A stretch of DNA of 64,000 nucleotides from Candidatus Ideonella esbjergensis (GTDB lineage: Bacteria; Pseudomonadota; Gammaproteobacteria; Burkholderiales; Burkholderiaceae_C). The stretch lies in contig JADJLP010000001.1 in NCBI GenBank assembly GCA_016710065.1, forward strand, positions 1 to 64,000, read 5' to 3'. Of the stretch, positions 8,309 through 16,737 are shown piece after piece (position 1 is the stretch's first letter; the number at the start of each line of letters is the position of its first letter). The notes under the pieces are model-generated. The model was not told the DNA's origin. It worked only from the letters and a program-made list of their open reading frames with translations, and did no database searches. A program made the translations under genes and the position numbers.

Positions 8309-9370
8309 ATGCACACGATATCCCTGCGTACCCGCCAGGCGGGTAGGTCACTCCTCGCCATCACTGCCGCAGCCGCCTTGTTGTGGGGCACGTCGGCCTC
8401 GGCCGGCACCTCGCAAGCCAATGAGGCGCTTATCGTCACCGCCTCCAACCTCACCACCAACCAGCTTCTCGTCTTCAGCCCGGCAGGCAGCCTGCTGCAG
8501 ACCCTGGCCACGCAGGGCCAAGGCGGCGTCGGCGGCAACGCGGGTGGCGTGGCGGCGCGCCGCGGCCGAGTGGCGGTCGTCAACTTCGGCTCCAACAACG
8601 TAGCGGTGTTCGTCCGTGGCGACGGGTCTTCTGGCCTCAGATTGGAGAAGGTCGTGCCCACCCTCGGCAGCCCGGTCAGCGTTGCTTTCGGCGAAGACCA
8701 CCTGTACGTGCTCACCACCACACAGGTCGAGTCGCATGCCATCGGCCATGGCGGTGTCAGCACCTCGGCCGATGGCGTGGCGCAGCTGCTGCAAGCTGAC
8801 GGCACGGCAGCGCAGGTGGGCGTGATTCGCGGCGGGCTCGTCATCACGGAGAAGAGCAATGCTGTAGAGACCGTCAACCTCGACGCCCGTGGCAGCATCA
8901 CCGGCACCGTCAGTTCGGTCGCCAACATCCCCGCCAACATCGACACGCCGCTGGGCTTGGTGACGCGCGGCAACGAGGCCTACGTTACGCTCGCCCACGC
9001 TGACGAGACCAGCCTGGTGCGCAACCACACGGTGCTGACGACAACTGGCTCTGGCAGCCAGCATGCACCCTGCTGGTTGGCCCTGGAAGGCCCCTTCCTC
9101 TACTCGGCCAATTCGCCGAGCAAGAGCGTGTCGCGCTATGCGGTCTATGGTCAGCACATTGTTCAGGATGCTGCCGTCGTGGCGCAGTTCATCGGCGGGC
9201 CAACCGACATCGCCGTGCTCGGCCGCCTGGCTGCGGTCATCGACGCTGCGGGTACGCAGTCGCGCGTTTCTGTGTTCGATGTTGACCAGGATGGAAATTT
9301 CGCGCAGCGCGGCGTGGCCACTCTCAACAGCAAGACCACCAACGGTGTGGCGATATTGGCAGGCGACTGA
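8309..9370 (+). CDS. Secreted beta-propeller-type protein (lactonase/YncE-like)
   Basis: 353 residues from ATG 8309 (TTTGGAG upstream). An earlier in-frame TTG at 8297 lacks a suitable site. Residues 1-30 form a Sec signal peptide ending at about SASAG. The mature part shows repeated short blades, such as EALIVTASNLTTNQLLVFS, GRVAVVNFGSNNVAVF and GPFLYSANSPSKSVSRYAV, as in 6-phosphogluconolactonase/YncE-like seven-bladed propellers in the periplasm. The ligand is unknown. It stands alone, followed 157 bases later by the DUF1223 gene in the same direction. Confidence 0.65.
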   Translation: MHTISLRTRQAGRSLLAITAAAALLWGTSASAGTSQANEALIVTASNLTTNQLLVFSPAGSLLQTLATQGQGGVGGNAGGVAARRGRVAVVNFGSNNVAVFVRGDGSSGLRLEKVVPTLGSPVSVAFGEDHLYVLTTTQVESHAIGHGGVSTSADGVAQLLQADGTAAQVGVIRGGLVITEKSNAVETVNLDARGSITGTVSSVANIPANIDTPLGLVTRGNEAYVTLAHADETSLVRNHTVLTTTGSGSQHAPCWLALEGPFLYSANSPSKSVSRYAVYGQHIVQDAAVVAQFIGGPTDIAVLGRLAAVIDAAGTQSRVSVFDVDQDGNFAQRGVATLNSKTTNGVAILAGD

Positions 9371-9527
9371 GCGCAGGGCTGGGGTCGCGTGCCGGCGCTC
9401 ACGGTGAGTGCCTGAGTGCTGAAAAGGCTGCACAGCCTGAACTGCTTGAGAGGCCCGCGGCCCTCGCTCAGGCGGCAGACGGCGCCGCGACCAACCACTG
9501 TGTGCTGCGTGTGTAGGAGGTGAAGCC

Positions 9528-10259
9528 ATGTCGCTCTGGATTCGTGTTCCGATGGCCCTGGCCCTGGCCCTGTCCTCCTCGTCCCAGGCTCTGCCGGTGT
9601 GTCGCGCCACCTCGACGCCGCAACAGGTGCAAGTGGTGGAGCTCTACACCTCGGAAGGCTGTGACTCGTGCCCGTCGGCAGACCGCTGGTTGTCCAGTCT
9701 GGCCCAGCGCTCGGACGTGTTGGCGGTGGCTTTCCATGTGGACTACTGGGACCGCCTGGGCTGGGTGGATCGCTTCGCGTCGCCCCTGTACACCGCACGC
9801 CAGTCGCGCCAGGTCGCTGGCTCAGGCGCTGGCTTTGCCTATACGCCGCAGGTGCTGGTGAACGGCCGGGACTGGCGCGGCTGGCCTCGCTTGCCTGGTG
9901 CCGCTGCGAGAGCCCTGGTGAACATCACGGTGATGCGAGAACTGGATCGCACCGTCCATGTGAGCGTTCGGTCCGAGCCCGGCTCGCCACAGGATCTGGC
10001 CTTGTGGTGGGCGCAGGTTGAAGATGGCCATGTCTCGCAGGTGCTGGCCGGCGAGAACAAAGGTGCGCAATTGCGCCATGACCGTGTGGTGCGCCAGTAC
10101 GGCCAGACCAACGCCTGGCGCGGTCAACCAGGCGTTGTGCACGAAGAGCGCGTGGTTTTGACACACCAAGGCGACAGCGCGCATGCAGCCCACTTCCTGG
10201 TCGTGGTGGTCGACGCCAGCACCGGGGCGCCCCTTCAGGCCACCCAACTTGATTGCTGA
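9528..10259 (+). CDS. DUF1223 family exported thioredoxin-fold protein
   Basis: 243 residues with an N-terminal signal peptide (about residues 1-21). VVELYTSEGCDSCPSADRWL follows, the DUF1223 signature with a CxxC pair in a thioredoxin-like fold. FHVDYWDRLGWVDRFASPLY and YTPQVLVNGRDWRG are also family-typical. The ribosome site is GGAGG at 9516-9520. A periplasmic redox or metal role is inferred from the CxxC; the family has no settled function. The stop is followed by a spacer before the convergent LysR gene. Confidence 0.85.
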   Translation: MSLWIRVPMALALALSSSSQALPVCRATSTPQQVQVVELYTSEGCDSCPSADRWLSSLAQRSDVLAVAFHVDYWDRLGWVDRFASPLYTARQSRQVAGSGAGFAYTPQVLVNGRDWRGWPRLPGAAARALVNITVMRELDRTVHVSVRSEPGSPQDLALWWAQVEDGHVSQVLAGENKGAQLRHDRVVRQYGQTNAWRGQPGVVHEERVVLTHQGDSAHAAHFLVVVVDASTGAPLQATQLDC

Positions 10260-10356
10260 GCCGTTCTGATCCCGATGAATGTGAATCTGCCGGCGGCAAT
10301 CCGGCATCCCCCACTGCGCCGACATCACGTGCACCCCTGGTTCACCGCTGGAGCCT

Positions 10357-11331
10357 TCACAGCCGTCGCTGAACTGGGGTGGCTGGCAGGAATGACGCCG
10401 CCGGAGTCACGTTGCTGAGTGGCACCGCTGCCTCCAATGTTTGCAGGCGCGCTCTCAGCCGTTCTACCGCAAAGTCAATGAAGGCCCGGGTCTTCATCGG
10501 CAACCGCCCCTGCCCGGGGTAGATCAGGCTGGCCGGCACCGCTGGCGGTTCGTCGTCGGCCAGCACGCGAACCAGCCGACCATCGCGCAAGGCGTCGGCC
10601 ACCTGGTAGGACAGCACGCGGGTCAGGCCGAGGCCCAGTGTGGCTGCGGCGATGGCGGCATCCGCCGTTGAAACCGTCAGGCGTGAATGGATGGCCACTT
10701 GCCGTCTCTCGCCATCGCCAGCCGCGAATGTCCACACCGCACCCTCCAGGCCTTCAAAGTTGATGCAACGGTGGGCGCCCAAGTCCGCCGTCGTGCCTGG
10801 CGTGCCGAACCGCACCAGGTAGAGCGGGCTTGCGCACACCACGCGACGGATCGTGCCCACTTGCGTCGCGACGAGGTTGCTGTCGGGCAGCGCGCCGATG
10901 CGCAGCGCCAGGTCGACATGCTCTTCAATCAGGTGGACGTTGCGGTCACCGAGCAGCAGCTGGATGTCGACATCGGGATGCTGTTCGAGGAATTCGGCTG
11001 CCACTGGCACGACGTGCAAGCGACCAAACACGATGGGGGCGGCAACCAGCAACTGACCCCTGACCTTGGCGTAGGCGCCGGAGGCGGCGCGTTCGGCTTC
11101 GTCCACCTGCTCCAGGATTTGCCGGCACGCGGCGAGGTAGTCGCGCCCCGCGTCCGTCAGCACGAGCTTGCGCGTCGAGCGCGTGAGGAGCCGGGTCTTG
11201 AGGTGGGCCTCCAGGTCAGCGAGTTTGCGGCTCACGGTGGCCAGGGGCAGGTTGAGGCGCCGCCCGGCGGCCGACAGGCTGCCGCCATCGACGATGGCAG
11301 CGAAGACGGACATGGCGTCAAGGCGATCCAT
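10357..11331 (-). CDS. LysR-family transcriptional regulator
   Basis: 324 residues. The N-terminal winged HTH reads MDRLDAMSVFAAIVDGGSLSAAGRRLNLPLATVSRKLADLE, and the substrate-binding domain spans about residues 90-300 (VAAPIVFGRLHVVPVAAEFL, DLALRIGALPDSNLVA). The sequence matches the CrgA/AaeR-type subgroup common in proteobacteria. It is divergent from the carboxymuconolactone-decarboxylase-type gene at 11449 with a 117-base gap, so that gene cluster is its probable target. The effector is unknown. Confidence 0.9.
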   Translation of the reverse strand: MDRLDAMSVFAAIVDGGSLSAAGRRLNLPLATVSRKLADLEAHLKTRLLTRSTRKLVLTDAGRDYLAACRQILEQVDEAERAASGAYAKVRGQLLVAAPIVFGRLHVVPVAAEFLEQHPDVDIQLLLGDRNVHLIEEHVDLALRIGALPDSNLVATQVGTIRRVVCASPLYLVRFGTPGTTADLGAHRCINFEGLEGAVWTFAAGDGERRQVAIHSRLTVSTADAAIAAATLGLGLTRVLSYQVADALRDGRLVRVLADDEPPAVPASLIYPGQGRLPMKTRAFIDFAVERLRARLQTLEAAVPLSNVTPAASFLPATPVQRRL

Positions 11332-11448
11332 TGTTCCAAATATCGGGAGGAAGATTTACGAAATGACAGTTTAGTTGCCGGAGCCGGGAATATCTACAGT
11401 CACTTTCACCGGAATGCACCGGCCCAACCCAACACTGGAGTCATCACC

Positions 11449-11997
11449 ATGTCCCGCATCCCCACCCCCATCAGCATCGACGCCGCCCCCGCATCGGCCC
11501 AGCCGCTGCTTGAAGCCGTCAACCAGCAGCTTGGCGTCGTGCCCAACCTGTTCCGCCTGGTCGCCAACAGCCCAGCCGCGCTGGAGGGCTACCTGGGCAT
11601 GTCCGGTGCCCTGGCCAAGGGCCGTCTGCCGGCGCCCACCCGCGAGCGCATTGCGCTGGCGGTGGCGCAGATCAACGGCTGCGGCTATTGCCTGTCGGCC
11701 CACAGCTACCTGGGCAAGAACCTGGCGAAACTGAGCGACGCCGAGATCGCCGCCAATCGCCATGGCGGCTCGCTGGACCCGAAGGCCGACGCGGCCGTGC
11801 GTTTCGCAGCCACGGTGGTGCGCGAACGTGGTCATGTGTCTGACGCCGATGTGCAGGCCGTGCGCATGGCGGGTTACGACGATGCGCAGATTGTCGAAAT
11901 CGTTCAGCATGTGGCGTTGAACACGTGGACCAACTATGTCAACGAGGTCGCCAAGACCGAGATCGATTTCCCCGTGGCTCAGGCCCTCGCGGCTTGA
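11449..11997 (+). CDS. Carboxymuconolactone decarboxylase / AhpD-like peroxidase-family protein
   Basis: 182 residues from ATG 11449; an in-frame extension further upstream is an artefact across the intergenic region. The signature ERIALAVAQINGCGYCLSAH holds the CxxC-x2-H redox centre of AhpD-like alkylhydroperoxidases. ALNTWTNYVNEVAKTEID is the typical C-terminal helix. The likely role is peroxide or redox stress reduction. It is divergent from the LysR gene and is followed by two stress-type genes in the same direction. Confidence 0.85.
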   Translation: MSRIPTPISIDAAPASAQPLLEAVNQQLGVVPNLFRLVANSPAALEGYLGMSGALAKGRLPAPTRERIALAVAQINGCGYCLSAHSYLGKNLAKLSDAEIAANRHGGSLDPKADAAVRFAATVVRERGHVSDADVQAVRMAGYDDAQIVEIVQHVALNTWTNYVNEVAKTEIDFPVAQALAA

Positions 11998-12081
11998 ACG
12001 CCTGAGACCGCTTTGCGGGGATGCTGTTGCCAGGTGCGCGCCATCCCCGAAGGCCCTGAACCCATCACCTGAGGCTCCGGC

Positions 12082-12546
12082 ATGTCCCGACCACCCGTTC
12101 CCCCGTTCACGCTCGAGACCGCCACCCAGAAGGTGCGCCTGGCGGAGGACGCCTGGAACAGCCGCGACCCCGCGCGTGTGGCGCTGGCGTACACACCCGA
12201 CAGCCGCTGGCGCAACCGGTCCACGTTCTTGCAGGGTCGCGCCGAGATCGAAGCCTTCCTCGCGCAGAAATGGCAGCGCGAGCTCGGCTACCGGCTCATC
12301 AAGGAGCTGTGGGCATTTGGCGAGGACCGCATCGCGGTGCGGTTTGCCTACGAATGGCACGACAGTAGCGGGCAGTGGTTCCGCAGTTATGGCAACGAGA
12401 ACTGGGCCTTCGACGCCGAGGGTCTCATGCACACACGCATCGCCAGCATCAATGACCTGTCGATCATCGAGGCCGAGCGCAAGTACCTCTGGCCGGCTGG
12501 CCGGCGCCCAGATGACCATCCAGGGCTCACCGAGCTGGGGCTGTGA
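12082..12546 (+). CDS. DUF1348 / SnoaL-like (NTF2-fold) protein
   Basis: 154 residues beginning MSRPPVPPFTLETATQKVRLAEDAWNSRDP and continuing with DSRWRNRSTFLQGRAEI and YRLIKELWAFGEDRIAVRF. This is the DUF1348 pattern in the NTF2-like superfamily. These are small cone-shaped folds that bind hydrophobic ligands; no enzymatic role is established. Its stop overlaps the start of the next gene (GTGA), so the two are translationally coupled. Confidence 0.85.
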   Translation: MSRPPVPPFTLETATQKVRLAEDAWNSRDPARVALAYTPDSRWRNRSTFLQGRAEIEAFLAQKWQRELGYRLIKELWAFGEDRIAVRFAYEWHDSSGQWFRSYGNENWAFDAEGLMHTRIASINDLSIIEAERKYLWPAGRRPDDHPGLTELGL

Positions 12547-13196
12547 GCATGGCTGGGCCCGCAACGTACGCCAGTGACGTGGCGTTCACCGAGGTTGTGA
12601 AGGCAATTCAGGCTCGCAAGGGATCGCGCGGTGCCTACGCGCGCATGGAGCAGGGCGGCTCTTGGGCGCGGTCGATCACCGCCGAACTGAAGGCCGAGAT
12701 TGAGGCTCAAACCAGCGTGTTCCTGGCGACCGCCAATGCGCAAGGGCAACCCTACATCCAGCACCGGGGCGGTCCGGCTGGGTTCCTGCGAGTGCTGGAT
12801 GACCGGACGATAGGCTTCGCGGATTTTGCGGGCAACCGCCAGTACATCACGCAGGGCAACCTTGAGGAGAACCCGAAGGCGCATTTGTTCCTCATCGACT
12901 ACGCCAACCGGCGCCGCATCAAGATCTGGGGCACCGCGCGCATGGTCGAGGGTGACGAGGCTCTGCTCCAGCGACTGATGCCTGCGGGCTACCGAGCGCG
13001 TCCGGAGCAGGTGCTGCTCTTCGCCGTCACCGCATGGGATGTGAACTGCCCGCAGCACATTCCGCGGCGTTTTGAAGCCGCAGATGTGGCCGCCGCGATC
13101 GAGTCCCGGGACCAGCGCATTGCCGCACTGGAGGACGAAGTCCGGCGTCTTCGTGAGCACACAGTGACCTCGCAGCCGCCGGCTCAGCCCATTTGA
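12543..13196 (+). CDS. Pyridoxamine 5'-phosphate oxidase-like flavin-binding protein
   Basis: 217 residues. The start GTG 12543 overlaps the upstream stop; ATG 12549 is an alternative. QTSVFLATANAQGQPYIQHRGGPAGFLRV and IGFADFAGNRQYITQGNL form the split-barrel FMN-binding core. PKAHLFLIDYANRRRIKIWGTARMV follows. A C-terminal coiled-coil-like tail (about residues 180-205, ESRDQRIAALEDEVRRLRE) is usual in this subfamily. A redox or stress role is likely, but the substrate is unknown. It is convergent with the HxlR gene, 30 bases away. Confidence 0.82.
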   Translation: MSMAGPATYASDVAFTEVVKAIQARKGSRGAYARMEQGGSWARSITAELKAEIEAQTSVFLATANAQGQPYIQHRGGPAGFLRVLDDRTIGFADFAGNRQYITQGNLEENPKAHLFLIDYANRRRIKIWGTARMVEGDEALLQRLMPAGYRARPEQVLLFAVTAWDVNCPQHIPRRFEAADVAAAIESRDQRIAALEDEVRRLREHTVTSQPPAQPI

Positions 13197-13226
13197 CTGG
13201 GCAGCCTTGCGGGGCTTGGGCATCGG

Positions 13227-13640
13227 CTACTTCGCCTTGCGCCAGCGCTCGCGCACGCCTGCAACGAAGGCCTGGCGATCGGTGCGCATGGCACGCACCA
13301 CCGCCACTGGGGCGTCGGTCTGCTCGTGGCGCGCCGACCAGACCACCAACTCAGTCAGGATAGGCGCGAGATCGATGCCCTTGGATGTCAGTCGGTAGAG
13401 AAATCGACGCGCGTCTGATGGGTTGCGCCACTTCTCGACGATCCCTGCATCTTCCAGCCTGCGCAGTCGATCCGCCAGGATGTTCGAGGCAATGCCCTCA
13501 CCGGCCTGCAGGAACTCGTTGAAGGTTTGTCGTTCCTTGAACATCAAGTCGCGCACGATCAGCAGCGACCATGCATCGCCCAGCATCTCCAGGGCAATGC
13601 TGATGGGGCAACCGGAGCGGCGGCTTCGCGGGGAACTCAT
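13227..13640 (-). CDS. HxlR-family transcriptional regulator
   Basis: 137 residues with the HxlR winged-helix pattern: CPISIALEMLGDAWSLLIVRDLMF, then FNEFLQAGEGIASNILADRLRRLEDAGIVEK, then YRLTSKGIDLAPIL. Most family members have the conserved N-terminal Cys seen here at residue 11. It is divergent from the small membrane protein gene at 13721 (80-base gap), its most likely target. Confidence 0.9.
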   Translation of the reverse strand: MSSPRSRRSGCPISIALEMLGDAWSLLIVRDLMFKERQTFNEFLQAGEGIASNILADRLRRLEDAGIVEKWRNPSDARRFLYRLTSKGIDLAPILTELVVWSARHEQTDAPVAVVRAMRTDRQAFVAGVRERWRKAK

Positions 13641-13720
13641 GGCATCGGGCTTTTCCCGATCTTAGATCACTTGCAAATGAAAAGTGAAAACCTACACTGT
13701 CCAGGCAGGAGGATTCGATC

Positions 13721-14155
13721 ATGAAGAAGTCGTTCTGGCTGGCCGTGCTGGCCTATCTGTTGCCCACCTTCCCACTCGGCTACTTCTGGCATCTGGTGAC
13801 CTTTGCCGACCGTTACCACCAGTTGGCCATGTACCGAGACGACGTCATCATTCCTTTGGGGCTCATGTCGATGGTTGTGCAGGCATTGTTGTTTGCCTGG
13901 GCCTATCCGCGCTTGTTCGGCAGCCGTAACGGGTCTTGGACCCAGGGAGCCGCAAAGTTCGGTGTGTTCTTTGGTGCGCTGGCCTGGTCGTTCGCCGTGT
14001 TGCCGGTCGCAGCGAAGTACAGGATGTCTTCAGTGCCCGACTTTCTCTTGCTGGAAACGGTGTTCACAGTCCTGCAGTTTGTGATCGTGTCCCCGCTCGT
14101 GGCACTGGCCTACCGGTCATCTGGCAGCAAGTCGGTGGGTGACCCTGCCGCGTGA
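13721..14155 (+). CDS. Small integral membrane protein (DUF1761-like)
   Basis: 144 residues with four predicted membrane spans (about residues 5-25, 45-65, 78-98 and 108-130). The ribosome site is CAGGAGG at 13707-13713. The start MKKSFWLAVLAYLLPTFPLGYFWH and the overall size resemble DUF1761/DUF2177-type proteins of unknown function. It lies opposite the HxlR gene and is probably regulated by it. The family call is tentative; that it is a membrane protein is clear. Confidence 0.6.
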   Translation: MKKSFWLAVLAYLLPTFPLGYFWHLVTFADRYHQLAMYRDDVIIPLGLMSMVVQALLFAWAYPRLFGSRNGSWTQGAAKFGVFFGALAWSFAVLPVAAKYRMSSVPDFLLLETVFTVLQFVIVSPLVALAYRSSGSKSVGDPAA

Positions 14156-14274
14156 TCTCTCGCCTGGTCTCGCCTTAACTCCAGCAGCGCGTTCGAGACG
14201 GACAACGGCTCTGCACTCTCTGAACCTGTGTCAAAGAAGCGATAGGGATAGCCCACTGCGTCGATGGGGGGCAC

Positions 14275-15474
14275 TCACAGGTCACGGGCAAGCCGCAGCC
14301 CTGTGAAATGCCACCGCGCGCCCGGCAATAGAAGATGCCGATAGGTGACCCGGGCATGACCCGGAGGCGTGGCACTGCTGCTGCCACGCAGTACCAACTG
14401 CCTCAACATGAAGTCTTCGTTGCCTTCAGCTACAGACATTGCAGTTGAACAATATCGCGGAAACGGCACGTAAGGTGATCGGGTCCACTGCCAAGCCACG
14501 CCGAAGGCTTGGTCGGGCGGGGTGGCGCTGCCGACTGCGGCTTCCCATTCGAATTCGGTTGGCAGTCGCACGCCCGCCCACTCAGCATAGGCGGCCGCCT
14601 CAAAGAAGCTCAGGTGCCGAACGGGTTGCTCAGGTTGCCTGGGTTGCTCGCCATGCAAGGTGAATTCGAGCCCTTCGTCCAGCCAATACAAGGGTGCTGT
14701 CCAGCTTTCCGCTTGCACCGCAGCCCAGCCATCCGCAGTCCACCAGCTTTTCCTGCGGTACCCACCGTCCTCTACAAATATTTGGTACTCCGCATTGGTC
14801 ACCAAACGGCGAGAAAGCGCGTATGGCGCCAGCTCGACGCTGTGGCGCGGCCCTTCGATATCAAACGCGAAGCCCGGTTTGCCGTGGCCGATCTGAACCG
14901 TACCCCCTGCGTACTCGATCGCTCCGACAGCAGGCACTTCAAAACCAGATGCCTGCCCCTCCAAGACGGCCGGTCGAGAGGGGTTCAGGTACATGGCGTG
15001 CAGGATGTCGGTCAACATCAGTTCCTGATGCTGTTGCTCATGCTGCAAGCCGAGCTCAATCAGGGCAATCAACGTTGGATCACGCGAAGCACCAGACAGA
15101 AGCTCCACCATGGACTGATCCACTGACATGCGGTAGCTCAGGACCTCGGGCAGCGTAGGGCGAGTCAGCATGCCCTTGTGGGAATGCGGGTGCTGTCGGC
15201 CCGAGGTCACTCGGTGGGAGTTGAAGAGCCGATCGAACTTGGCATCGATCACCTGGTACCCCGGCACTTGGGTGCACAACACAGTCGACTCGAAGAACCA
15301 GGTGGTGTGCGCCAGGTGCCATTTCGTGGGACTGGCCTCCGGCATGGATTGCACGCATTGGTCCTCAACGCCCAGCGGTGCGGCCAAGGCCATCGACCGG
15401 CGTCGAACGGCAACGAAACGACCCAGCAGATCTCTGGGCGCTGGGTCGTCGATCATGGACAACATCGCTGGCAT
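14275..15474 (-). CDS. egtB: EgtB-type iron-dependent sulfoxide synthase (ergothioneine pathway)
   Basis: 399 residues. An N-terminal DinB-like domain carries HLAHTTWFFE and QHEQQHQELMLTDILH, the His residues that bind non-haem iron. A C-terminal formylglycine-generating-enzyme-like domain follows (EWAGVRLPTEFEWEAA, WQWTRSPYVPFPRY, TGLRLARDL). EgtB joins gamma-glutamylcysteine (or cysteine) to hercynine using oxygen. The partner methyltransferase EgtD is not adjacent, so the gene is an orphan here. Starts at residues 4 and 7 are possible alternatives. Related OvoA or SenA functions cannot be excluded without structure-guided comparison. Confidence 0.85.
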   Translation of the reverse strand: MPAMLSMIDDPAPRDLLGRFVAVRRRSMALAAPLGVEDQCVQSMPEASPTKWHLAHTTWFFESTVLCTQVPGYQVIDAKFDRLFNSHRVTSGRQHPHSHKGMLTRPTLPEVLSYRMSVDQSMVELLSGASRDPTLIALIELGLQHEQQHQELMLTDILHAMYLNPSRPAVLEGQASGFEVPAVGAIEYAGGTVQIGHGKPGFAFDIEGPRHSVELAPYALSRRLVTNAEYQIFVEDGGYRRKSWWTADGWAAVQAESWTAPLYWLDEGLEFTLHGEQPRQPEQPVRHLSFFEAAAYAEWAGVRLPTEFEWEAAVGSATPPDQAFGVAWQWTRSPYVPFPRYCSTAMSVAEGNEDFMLRQLVLRGSSSATPPGHARVTYRHLLLPGARWHFTGLRLARDL

Positions 15475-15891
15475 GGCCTCACATGACTGGCTTCATGCCG
15501 GTCAAGCACACACTCTGCTCCCTGACGTGCACGCCGGTATTGGCTGTGGCAAAGCGGATGTGACTGTGCCCTCAGATGACAAACAGTCCGTCCGGTGGGA
15601 ACGATGTACCGCATCGCCAAATCTTTGCTATGTGTGGCCACGCGGAGATGCGCAGCGAAGTTCGTCAACGGTTCGCGTTGTCTCGGTCTGCCGCAACGCT
15701 ATTCGAAAGGTATGTGGTCGCAATGAAGTGTGTGCAATGTGGGTTGCCAGATGTCCGGTCATAGCCATTGAAGACACCTACCCAGTTTCGAGGGCTCCTG
15801 TCGGGAGCGAGGAGATCAGTCTATCTACATTGGTGCAAACATATAATTGGGTATCAACACTGATGGCGTTTCAGGCGCCACTGACATTCAG
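15475..15891. other. 417-bp intergenic region with a promoter for the DUF3014 operon
   Basis: No credible gene was found; a 62-codon frame from 15576 lacks support. TATAAT at 15842-15847 is a good -10 for the rightward operon. TTGGTGCAAACA at 15830-15841 belongs to a motif shared with the 21807 and 20156 promoters. The region also includes the leader of egtB on the other strand. Confidence 0.45.
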
Positions 15892-16737
15892 ATGGCCAAG
15901 CAAACTCGGTGGATCGCCATCATCGTCATCGTCTGCCTGATTGATTTGGGGCTATGGCTGTGGCTGAGCAATGTGCCGCGCAAGGCATTGGGAGGGCCGG
16001 TGGTGGTCACGGTGCATCCGGCAGCGGAGCCTCAATCCCAGGCTCAAAGTGACCGTGCGATGTCCTCTCCTGCCGCTGCATCGGAGCCTGCTTCAACCCC
16101 GTTGCCAGTGCCCGCTGGCGCCAAGTCTCCGCTGACCATGGCCATGGCATTGGACGAACTTTTCGGCAGCAAAGTGGCGCAGTCCATGTTTCAGACGGCC
16201 GACTTTGTTCAGCGGTTCGTGATCACGGTGGACAAGCTGGGACGAGCCAAGGCCCCATCACGGCTCTGGCCGACGGTGCCGATGCCTGGGCCATTCTTGG
16301 TGGACTGGCAGGGCGGATCTGGGGTCATCGGAATTGACAACGGACTGCGCTACACCCCTTATGTTCTGCTCCTGGAGACTGTCGATCTGCCCCGGGCCGT
16401 TCAAATCTATGCCGAGCTGTATCCCCAGTTCCAGCGGGCCTATGAAGAGCAGGGCTTCGCCGGACAGTCGTTCCACGAACGGTTGCTGGCCGTGATGGAC
16501 CAACTCTTGTCTGCGCCTGACCTCAACGTCGCCCCCAAGGTTCACCTGCCAGTGCCAGTTGGCGCGACGGGTGCTGCCAAGCCTTGGGTGCTGTACCAGT
16601 TCGACGACCCGGCGTTGGAGGCTGCCAATGCCGGGCAAAAGATCATGATTCGCATGGGTGCGGTGAACCAGCGGCGTGTCAAGGCCAAGCTGGCCGAGTT
16701 GCGACGACTGCTCCACGGCCTGGGTGCACAAGGATGA
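15892..16737 (+). CDS. DUF3014 domain membrane-anchored protein
   Basis: 281 residues from ATG 15892. The residues beginning MAKQTRWIAIIVIVCLIDLG form one N-terminal membrane anchor. A Pro/Ala-rich linker covers about residues 45-85. The globular part has LDELFGSKVAQSMFQTADFVQRFVITVDKLG, YTPYVLLLETVDLPRAVQIYAELYPQFQRAYEEQGF and QRRVKAKLAELRRLL, matching DUF3014 of unknown function, probably in the periplasm. Its stop overlaps the antiporter start (ATGA at 16734). TATAAT and a CAAA-containing motif lie just upstream. Confidence 0.8.
   Translation: MAKQTRWIAIIVIVCLIDLGLWLWLSNVPRKALGGPVVVTVHPAAEPQSQAQSDRAMSSPAAASEPASTPLPVPAGAKSPLTMAMALDELFGSKVAQSMFQTADFVQRFVITVDKLGRAKAPSRLWPTVPMPGPFLVDWQGGSGVIGIDNGLRYTPYVLLLETVDLPRAVQIYAELYPQFQRAYEEQGFAGQSFHERLLAVMDQLLSAPDLNVAPKVHLPVPVGATGAAKPWVLYQFDDPALEAANAGQKIMIRMGAVNQRRVKAKLAELRRLLHGLGAQG

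Noticed and set aside
10687..11448. Long N-terminal extension of the AhpD-like gene
   Set aside because: The extension is antisense to the LysR gene; family similarity begins at ATG 11449.
15576..15764. 62-codon frame upstream of the DUF3014 operon
   Set aside because: No ribosome site, family or conservation signal; it lies in promoter DNA.
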